Source: Deltaproteobacteria bacterium
GTDB taxonomy: Bacteria; Desulfobacterota; DSM-4660; Desulfatiglandales; HGW-15
Length of the DNA stretch: 7,723 nt
Reading direction: 5' to 3'
Assembly (NCBI GenBank): GCA_030671095.1
Contig: DAOVAK010000109.1
Span: 1-7,723 of the forward strand
Shown here: piece by piece, positions 1-4,859 of the stretch
How positions within the stretch are numbered: the first letter of the stretch is position 1
Layout: each line of letters opens with the position of its first letter
Notes under the pieces: generated by a model
Told to the model about the DNA's origin: nothing
What the model saw: only the letters and a program-made list of their open reading frames with translations
Database searches by the model: none
Position numbers and translations under genes: made by a program

Positions 1-1
1 G

Positions 2-889
2 GCTCCCTTCACGGCCTACGCAATCTGGTTCGCCAAAGAACGATTGCCCCTCATCAATGGTCTTCAAGTGGCCGTAGGGGGCCTTGGTGCGCTAACGGGT
101 ACAGCACCTGTGGAAGCTGCCCTTCAGATCACAGACTGGCGAGGGGTATTCACCGTGTTGGCTGTGCTTACGCTGGCAGTGACTGCAGCCATATTTTTTG
201 TGGTACCGGACCGCAAGCCCGAGGGAGGTAGCGCGAACCTGAAAGATCAGTTGCGCGGTATTGGCAGGGTCTATTCAAGTTTTGTTTTTTGGCGTATCGC
301 ACCCTGGTCAGTCATGACCCAGTCCACCTTTCTTGCCGTGCAAACCCTGTGGGCAGGGCCCTGGATGAGGGATGTGGCAGGCTTTGATCGGATGGGCGTT
401 GCCAAGGGACTTCTGATGATTGCAGCGGCGATGATTGCCGGTTTTGCTCTACTGGGGGCATTGGCGGAGCGCTTGGGCAAGTTGGGAATAAAACCACTCC
501 ATGTGGCCGTATTTGGCATGAGCGTGTTCATGGCTGTGCAAGCACTGATCATCTTAGAGTGGGCGCCCTTAACCATCCCCCTTTGGATACTTTACGGTTT
601 CTTTGGTACCACGGGTATCATCACATATGCATTGCTGTGCCAAATTTTTCCGGAGAGTCTTGCAGGTAGGGTAAACACGGGCCTCAATGTGATGGTGTTT
701 GTGACGGCCTTTGGCGGGCAGTGGGGTATTGGTGAAGTTATTAATCTTTGGCCCATTTCTCCTGATGGGAATTACTCAGCGGTGGCCTACAAGGCAGGCT
801 TTGGTCTCATGCTGGCGCTTCAGGTAATCTCGATGCTCTGGTTCATCATCGCGAGTCTCATGATGCGGAGACAGGAAAACAAAATCTGA
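2..889 (+). CDS. MFS transporter, C-terminal part (5' end outside window)
   Basis: This is an inner-membrane transporter of the major facilitator superfamily; the substrate cannot be told from the sequence. The frame is open from base 2 to the TGA at 887-889, giving 295 visible residues, so the true start lies to the left. A TTG at base 44 is in frame but falls inside the conserved region and is not a credible start. About eight hydrophobic helices can be followed, matching TM5-TM12 of a twelve-helix protein. A glycine/alanine-rich helix (LQVAVGGLGALTGTAPVE, about residues 21-38) is followed by a DWRGVF element at the start of the next helix, as in many MFS proteins of this type. A polar loop (PDRKPEGG and beyond) is the usual central cytoplasmic loop between the two halves. 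The protein ends in a short basic tail (MMRRQENKI). It converges on the lipoprotein gene on the other strand. Family assignment is firm; function is open. Confidence 0.88.
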   Translation, partial: APFTAYAIWFAKERLPLINGLQVAVGGLGALTGTAPVEAALQITDWRGVFTVLAVLTLAVTAAIFFVVPDRKPEGGSANLKDQLRGIGRVYSSFVFWRIAPWSVMTQSTFLAVQTLWAGPWMRDVAGFDRMGVAKGLLMIAAAMIAGFALLGALAERLGKLGIKPLHVAVFGMSVFMAVQALIILEWAPLTIPLWILYGFFGTTGIITYALLCQIFPESLAGRVNTGLNVMVFVTAFGGQWGIGEVINLWPISPDGNYSAVAYKAGFGLMLALQVISMLWFIIASLMMRRQENKI

Positions 890-892
890 TGG

Positions 893-1426
893 CTACCAGT
901 ATCTATAAGGGTACGGGTGATACCACCACCATGGATAAGGCCCATAGGGGCGCGGATACGGATAAGGTCGCTCTTTCCTTTCCGCCGGCCAGAGGTGTAA
1001 TTGTCTGACCAGGATAAGGGGATAGGCATACTGGATATCGCCCAATGGCAAAACCCTCTTCTCCTTGATCTCACCGGCTACAGTTACTTCCCTATCGCGT
1101 GAGTATATGGCCACATCCAGAAAACCATCATAGAGGGCCAAGAAACGACCGTCAGATTGATCAATGGCCTTTGGCCTTCCCTCCCTATCAGTAGGTTTTT
1201 GCAAGACCTCTATCAGGGTCCCTTCTTTCTGGTTCTCAGCCTTGATGATCACGCCGCCCCAGAGGACCAGTTTTCCACTGTATGCCTCAGGGTCTTGCAG
1301 AACCTCCTTGAAACTGAGATCCCGCGCCACTTGATCCCTAATGTCTTTTGAAATGACCGGCGCACAGCCAGCAATGATGAGGATGAGAAATGCTCCGATC
1401 AGTGCGGTGTGAATTCTCTGTTTCAT
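893..1426 (-). CDS. Slp family outer-membrane lipoprotein
   Basis: This gene encodes a 177-residue lipoprotein of the Slp family, whose founding member is the E. coli starvation-inducible outer-membrane lipoprotein Slp. The N-terminus is a clear type II signal peptide: MKQR, a hydrophobic stretch, then the lipobox IAGC with the lipidated Cys at residue 21. Residue 22 is Ala, not Asp, so the inner-membrane retention signal is absent and outer-membrane sorting is expected. Family hallmarks follow: a DPEAYSGKLVLWGG segment (45-58), IEVLQKPTDREGRPK (72-86), SDGRFLALYDGFLD (91-104), REVTVAGEI (112-120) and a closing YAYPLILVRQLHLWP (133-147). The last 25 residues (153-177) form a low-complexity tail with 8 Pro, 8 Tyr and 4 Trp, beyond the usual end of the family. 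The molecular function of Slp proteins is not well defined. The gene is monocistronic in this view, with its own promoter at 1468-1496. The ribosome binding site before the ATG is weak. Confidence 0.92.
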   Translation of the reverse strand: MKQRIHTALIGAFLILIIAGCAPVISKDIRDQVARDLSFKEVLQDPEAYSGKLVLWGGVIIKAENQKEGTLIEVLQKPTDREGRPKAIDQSDGRFLALYDGFLDVAIYSRDREVTVAGEIKEKRVLPLGDIQYAYPLILVRQLHLWPAERKERPYPYPRPYGPYPWWWYHPYPYRYW

Positions 1427-1661
1427 TAATTTCTAATACCCTATTGGGAATTTAAGGTTTATTTTGGGGTATACAAGGTTTTTGGGCATAGCACAAGTTC
1501 GTCAATACAGCATGATGCCCATCGTTTCCTTCTGAGAGAGTCCTTTTTGTAAATTTATTTTTTCTTCCGTGTTTTTTTATTATAGAAGTATAGTCGCTTG
1601 ATGCTTTGCTAAGAACATATGCTTTTGAAAGTTCTTCTGTGCATGAGAGTGAGACTTCGCG
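1427..1661. other. Divergent intergenic region between slp-type gene and mutY
   Basis: This 235-base AT-rich stretch separates two divergently transcribed genes. The left part holds the lipoprotein promoter. The right part has T-rich runs at 1545-1578 and -10-like hexamers facing mutY, TATTAT (1578-1583) and TATAGT (1589-1594), but no good -35 box at the right distance, so the mutY promoter cannot be fixed. I see no RNA gene and no reading frame with coding character here. Confidence 0.4.
1468..1496 (-). promoter_or_regulatory. Probable sigma70-type promoter of the Slp lipoprotein gene
   Basis: Read on the minus strand, TTGTGC (1491-1496) and TATACC (1468-1473) lie exactly 17 bases apart, the preferred spacing of -35 and -10 boxes. 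The -35 matches TTGACA at 4 of 6 positions and the -10 matches TATAAT at 4 of 6. Transcription would start near 1461, leaving a leader of about 35 bases before the ATG at 1424-1426. The call rests on consensus and spacing only. Confidence 0.45.
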
Positions 1662-2738
1662 ATGACTAAATTAGAACAAATTGCCGATCGTATTCTTTCT
1701 TGGTATGCCCGTCACAAGCGCGACCTTCCCTGGCGTAACACGAGGAATCCTTACTTCATATGGGTCTCAGAAGTCATGCTCCAACAGACACAGGTGGACA
1801 CAGTGATTCCATACTACCACCGCTTTTTGAAGCAGTTCCCCACCATTGAGGCACTGGCAAAGGCATCGCTTCAAGAGGTGCTAAAAGCGTGGGAGAATAT
1901 GGGCTACTACGCCCGAGCGCGCCATCTGCACGCTGCAGCTCGAGAGGTTGTGAAACGAATGGGCGGTAAGATTCCCAAGACCTGGGATGAACTCATTCGT
2001 TTGCCAGGTATCGGAACCTATACCGCCTCTGCCATCTTGAGTTTCGCCTTTGATAAGAGATTCCCTACTGTGGATGGCAATGCACGACGGGTCCTTTGCC
2101 GTTTGTACTCTATCCAGAAGCCGATCGACCGAAGCAGTACTCAAAGAGAGATTCATGCGTTGGCGGCCAAAATTATCCCGTCTGAAGACCCTGCTAGCTT
2201 CAACCACGGGATCATGGAACTTGGGGCTACTATCTGCAGGCCTCGGAGCCCTTTATGTAACACCTGTCCCGTCGGGGATCTCTGCCTCGCCTTCAAAAAA
2301 GGGTTGGAGGAAGCATTGCCGATCATGAGGGAAAGAAAACCCCTCCCCCACAAAGAGATGACTGCCGCCGTTGTTGGGGATAGGCGAGGGCGATTGCTAA
2401 TTGTTCAGAGGCCCAACAAAGGTCTCCTTGGCGGTCTGTGGAAGTTTCCTGGAGGCTTGAGAGGACCAGACGAGACCCTTCAACAAGGCTTGCGCAGGCG
2501 TGTGCGGGAGGAGTTGGGGATAGGAGTTAAGGTGAGAGAGGCCCTTACGTCCGTAGACCATGCTTATACCCATTTTCGGATCACTCTCCATGCATTCCGT
2601 TGTGCAACGCGGAACGGCAAGCCCAGAGCCATCGACTGCGATAAGTACCAGTGGGTAACGCCTGACAGGTTAGACGATTTCCCCTTTTCAAGGGCAGATC
2701 GAAAAGTGATGGAGGCCCTCTGGGAGAAGAATGCCTGA
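1662..2738 (+). CDS. mutY: A/G-specific adenine DNA glycosylase MutY
   Basis: MutY removes adenine mispaired with 8-oxoguanine (or guanine), preventing G:C to T:A mutations in the oxidised-guanine repair pathway. The 358-residue protein is full length for the family. The HhH-GPD glycosylase domain occupies about residues 1-210: SEVMLQQTQV with catalytic Glu37, the helix-hairpin-helix LPGIGTYTASAI (114-125), and VDGN with catalytic Asp138. Cys192, Cys199, Cys202 and Cys208 give the C-x6-C-x2-C-x5-C iron-sulfur cluster; these and both catalytic residues fall at the same numbers as in E. coli MutY. Tyr120 sits where E. coli has Ser and Geobacillus MutY has Tyr126. The C-terminal Nudix-like domain (about 230-355), which reads 8-oxoguanine, shows LWKFPGG (259-265) and a YTHFRITLH segment (302-310) like the 8-oxoG recognition loop. 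ATG 1662 is supported by the conserved N-terminus; the upstream GAGAGTGAG is only a weak ribosome binding site. The gene appears to be transcribed alone. Confidence 0.97.
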   Translation: MTKLEQIADRILSWYARHKRDLPWRNTRNPYFIWVSEVMLQQTQVDTVIPYYHRFLKQFPTIEALAKASLQEVLKAWENMGYYARARHLHAAAREVVKRMGGKIPKTWDELIRLPGIGTYTASAILSFAFDKRFPTVDGNARRVLCRLYSIQKPIDRSSTQREIHALAAKIIPSEDPASFNHGIMELGATICRPRSPLCNTCPVGDLCLAFKKGLEEALPIMRERKPLPHKEMTAAVVGDRRGRLLIVQRPNKGLLGGLWKFPGGLRGPDETLQQGLRRRVREELGIGVKVREALTSVDHAYTHFRITLHAFRCATRNGKPRAIDCDKYQWVTPDRLDDFPFSRADRKVMEALWEKNA

Positions 2739-2747
2739 AATAAGCGG

Positions 2748-2782
2748 TTTACGATTTCCGTAAATAAATACAAAAATCGTAA
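2748..2782. repeat. Nested inverted repeats with TTTACG motif, possible operator or hairpin
   Basis: TTTACG (2748-2753) and CGTAAA (2759-2764) form a perfect 6-base inverted repeat around 5 bases. Independently, TTACGATTT (2749-2757) is the exact complement of AAATCGTAA (2774-2782) with 16 bases between, so the left arm can pair with either partner. The element lies just after the mutY stop and just before the TTGACA box of the tetR promoter. The stems are AT-rich and the T-rich stretch after them is interrupted, so an operator for the TetR protein is more likely than a strong mutY terminator. The repeat is seen directly; the role is inference. Confidence 0.5.
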
Positions 2783-2790
2783 TTCTTCTC

Positions 2791-2822
2791 TTGACAAATT
2801 GTTTACTAATGCGCAATATATT
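2791..2822 (+). promoter_or_regulatory. Probable promoter of the tetR-adaptor-permease operon
   Basis: A perfect TTGACA (2791-2796) is the -35 candidate. The -10 is less clear: TATATT at 2817-2822 matches 5 of 6 positions but at a long 20-base spacing, while CAATAT (2814-2819) or AATATA (2815-2820) have better spacing and only three matches. The leader to the ATG at 2881 would be about 50 bases. The -10 area overlaps an ATATAT inverted repeat, as expected for a repressed promoter. Confidence 0.5.
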
Positions 2823-2832
2823 TACGATATAT
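2816..2832. repeat. ATATAT-TTACG-ATATAT inverted repeat, candidate TetR operator
   Basis: ATATAT (2816-2821) and ATATAT (2827-2832) flank TTACG, giving a 17-base element with perfect arms. Together with the preceding T it contains a third copy of the TTTACGAT motif (2821-2828) seen at 2748-2755. It covers the -10 region, so a repressor bound here would block RNA polymerase. Short AT repeats can arise by chance in AT-rich DNA, so the shared TTTACG core is the stronger argument. Confidence 0.4.
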
Positions 2833-2870
2833 GTTTGGTAAGTCCTCTTTCGTATACATTTTGGCTGGAA

Positions 2871-2876
2871 GGGAGG
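2871..2876 (+). promoter_or_regulatory. Strong ribosome binding site of the tetR-family gene
   Basis: GGGAGG, inside AAGGGAGGTTAA, sits 4 bases before the ATG at 2881. It is the strongest Shine-Dalgarno match in the window and fixes the start of the regulator. Confidence 0.75.
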
Positions 2877-2880
2877 TTAA

Positions 2881-3462
2881 ATGGCCAGCAAATCCAATCA
2901 CACAAACTCCAAGAAGCATGGACAGATCCTTGAGACCGCAGAAAGCCTGTTTACCCGCCACGGCATAAAGCGGATCACCGTGGAGGAGATCTGTCAAAAG
3001 GCGGGTGTTAGCAAAATGACGTTTTACAAGTATTTTTCCAATAAAACAGACCTTGTAGAGCATATCTGGAATAACTGGATCGAAGAGGGTTTTGAGAAAC
3101 TGGATGAGATCAATGCATTGGATATCCCTTTTCCGGAAAAGATAGAGATGATGTTTAAGTGGAGAACAGAGTTGGTCTCAAAGATGAGTACGGAATTCAT
3201 TGAAGAGGTCCTTCCCATAGATCTTGAACACGGAAAGGTCACGGAGCGCTTTCTGAAGTTTATCGTAGATGCCCAAAAGAAAGGGGATATCCGGCCGGAA
3301 ATCCGTCCAGAATTCATTGCGGTGATCATTGATAAAATGCACGAACTGGCACGCGATGAGAAATTAATGAGAATGTATCCCAGCTATATAGAGTTTAATC
3401 GTGAATTAAAGGATTTTTTTTGGTTCGGGCTTCTTCCTCGGCCCACTCATCCTAAGGAATAA
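2881..3462 (+). CDS. TetR/AcrR family transcriptional regulator
   Basis: This 193-residue protein has normal length for a TetR-family repressor. The N-terminal DNA-binding domain runs from about residue 12 to 60: a first helix GQILETAESLFTRHG (14-28), then the helix-turn-helix ITVEEICQKAGVSKMTFYKY (32-51) and the typical FSNKTDL (52-58) leading into helix 4. The remaining helical part (about 65-185) is the ligand-binding and dimerisation domain; it is divergent, so the inducer cannot be named. Position directly before an RND adaptor and permease on the same strand, with 81 bases between it and the adaptor start and no terminator visible, suggests a local repressor of the pump, cotranscribed and self-regulating. 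Repeats at 2748-2832 are the natural operator candidates. The family call is firm; repression of this operon is inference. Confidence 0.94.
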   Translation: MASKSNHTNSKKHGQILETAESLFTRHGIKRITVEEICQKAGVSKMTFYKYFSNKTDLVEHIWNNWIEEGFEKLDEINALDIPFPEKIEMMFKWRTELVSKMSTEFIEEVLPIDLEHGKVTERFLKFIVDAQKKGDIRPEIRPEFIAVIIDKMHELARDEKLMRMYPSYIEFNRELKDFFWFGLLPRPTHPKE

Positions 3463-3514
3463 TAGACCAGAAGGAAGGCAGATTAACCAGAGGCAAAACT
3501 GCGTTTAGATAAGA

Positions 3515-3520
3515 GAAGGA
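3515..3520 (+). promoter_or_regulatory. Ribosome binding site serving a short overlapping frame before the adaptor
   Basis: GAAGGA is a good Shine-Dalgarno match but lies 4 bases before ATG 3525 (7 before ATG 3528), which start a ten-codon frame, and 23 bases before the adaptor ATG at 3544. It is therefore badly placed for the adaptor itself. A second site, AAAGGTG (3531-3537), sits 6 bases before ATG 3544 and is the better candidate for the adaptor. Confidence 0.45.
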
Positions 3521-3524
3521 CACT

Positions 3525-3557
3525 ATGATGAAAGGTGTTTTCTATGGGTCACAGTAA
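3525..3557 (+). CDS. Possible ten-residue leader peptide overlapping the adaptor start
   Basis: The frame encodes MMKGVFYGSQ and stops at TAA 3555-3557, 14 bases inside the adaptor gene in another frame. It has its own Shine-Dalgarno site (GAAGGA 3515-3520), and its coding bases contain the AAAGGTG site of the adaptor. The arrangement would allow translational coupling: ribosomes finishing the short peptide end next to the adaptor start. No similarity to a known leader peptide is recognised and it may be a chance frame. Confidence 0.25.
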   Translation: MMKGVFYGSQ

Positions 3558-4839
3558 ACGATTATGGATTTCGGTAATCCTTATTATTTTGATCCTCATT
3601 TTGACCGGCGCAGGAATCCTTGTCCTGATGAAGACGGGCAAAGAGAGCACTGCCAAGATTCAAGAGCCTCCACGCCGGGTAGCCGTGGTGCTTCAAGAAC
3701 TTGTCCCGCGGCCATTCACTAAGACGGCGGAGGCTTACGCCACGGTATCACCCCTAAAAAAGGGAACGGTGAGTGCCAGGATCGCTGGGCCGATAGAACA
3801 AATCTCGCCCGATGCTGAACCTGGAAGGTCCGTGTCCAAAGGGGAAGTGCTTTGCCGAATAGAGGAGACTCGGTATGAGATAGCCCTGGAAAAAGCCGAG
3901 GCGTCCCTTAATAAATTCAAGGCGCTGCTGAAGATTGAACGCAGCGATAACGAAAAGCGAGCAGCCCTTTTCAACATCGCCAAACAGAGGTTTGAACTTG
4001 CCAAGTCAGATTACGGTCGCAAAAAGGTCTTGCACGAAAGGAAGCTTATTGCGAAACAGGCGCTTGAAATTGCTGAAAGCCAACTGGAGCTTCAGCGATC
4101 AGAGTTGGAGAATGCTAGAAGTGAACTCCGAAAACGCGAGTCCCGGATTCAGTCCGTTCAGGCAGACATTGCCTCTGCTGAAGCTGAAATCAAGAGGCTT
4201 AAGGAAGACTTGTCAGACACACTCATTCGCGCCCCTTTTGACGGCGTCATTGGCGAGCGCTACGTGGAAGTGGGTGATCAAGTCTCACGCAATCAGAAGC
4301 TTTTCACGGTCTTGGATGTCTCCACAGTAAAGGTCATTGCGCGTATCCCTTCCCATGAGATTTCTCGTGTGAGGCAGGGAGTCACTGTCCGGGTCACCAC
4401 GAGGGCTTACCCCGAAATGGGATTCGTGGGTCAAGTGGCCTACATTCACCCAGAGGCAGACCCCAAAAATCGGACCTTTTCTGTGCAAGTCCACGTCAAA
4501 AACAGAAAGGAGCCCATGCTTCTGCCTGGAATGTTCTCAAGAGTCCAGATTCCTCTTCAGAAATTCGATAAGGCCCTGATGGTTCCCCGTGATGCACTCC
4601 TGGAAGATGAAAAAGGTCACTATCTGTACGTGGCGGACAAGTCAAACCGTCAGGCACGAAGACGGGATGTGCTCGTTGGAGAGCTTGGACCAGAGGAGGC
4701 CCTCATCGTCTCAGGTGTCAAAACAGGCGAGGCCCTCATCGTCAGGGGCCAAGAGCTTCTAAATGACGGAGCGTTTATCCATTGGGAGAAGCAGGGTCCC
4801 GATCCGTCTTCAGATCAAATTCAGCAAGCCGATAAGTAG
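3544..4839 (+). CDS. RND efflux periplasmic adaptor subunit (HlyD/membrane fusion protein family)
   Basis: This is the periplasmic adaptor that links an RND permease to an outer-membrane channel. From ATG 3544 it has 431 residues; an in-frame GTG at 3535 would add three. ATG 3544 is preferred because AAAGGTG lies 6 bases upstream. Order of parts: one hydrophobic helix (about 8-29) with no lipobox Cys, so an uncleaved inner-membrane anchor is likely; first half of the lipoyl domain (about 75-110, ARIAGPIEQISPDAEPGRSV); a long alpha-helical hairpin of about 115 residues (110-226); second lipoyl half (LIRAPFDGVIGERYVEVGDQV, 227-247); beta-barrel (about 260-340, including PGMFSRVQIPL); and a C-terminal membrane-proximal domain (about 340-412). 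The hairpin tip has R159-x3-L163-x6-A170, like the R-L-S channel-docking motif of AcrA but with Ala for Ser. The permease gene starts 20 bases downstream. The family call is certain; the exported substrate is unknown. Confidence 0.94.
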   Translation: MGHSKRLWISVILIILILILTGAGILVLMKTGKESTAKIQEPPRRVAVVLQELVPRPFTKTAEAYATVSPLKKGTVSARIAGPIEQISPDAEPGRSVSKGEVLCRIEETRYEIALEKAEASLNKFKALLKIERSDNEKRAALFNIAKQRFELAKSDYGRKKVLHERKLIAKQALEIAESQLELQRSELENARSELRKRESRIQSVQADIASAEAEIKRLKEDLSDTLIRAPFDGVIGERYVEVGDQVSRNQKLFTVLDVSTVKVIARIPSHEISRVRQGVTVRVTTRAYPEMGFVGQVAYIHPEADPKNRTFSVQVHVKNRKEPMLLPGMFSRVQIPLQKFDKALMVPRDALLEDEKGHYLYVADKSNRQARRRDVLVGELGPEEALIVSGVKTGEALIVRGQELLNDGAFIHWEKQGPDPSSDQIQQADK

Positions 4840-4859
4840 AAAGGACTCGTGGCAAGACA

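Noticed and set aside
44..889. TTG at base 44 as the start of a complete MFS gene
   Set aside because: The frame is open leftward to base 2 and the residues before TTG continue a plausible membrane protein; a start here would remove the first four helices.
914..932. GGTG-ATAC-CACC inverted repeat near the end of the lipoprotein gene as a terminator
   Set aside because: Only 4 base pairs, inside the coding region and without a T run on either strand.
2749..2790. Rho-independent terminator after mutY formed by TTACGATTT and AAATCGTAA
   Set aside because: The stem is AT-rich with a 16-base loop and the following stretch (TTCTTCTCTT) is broken by C residues; an operator-type repeat explains it better.
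3935..4330. 131-residue plus-strand frame inside the adaptor gene
   Set aside because: It overlaps the hairpin and lipoyl coding region in another frame and encodes nothing recognisable; the adaptor frame explains the bases.
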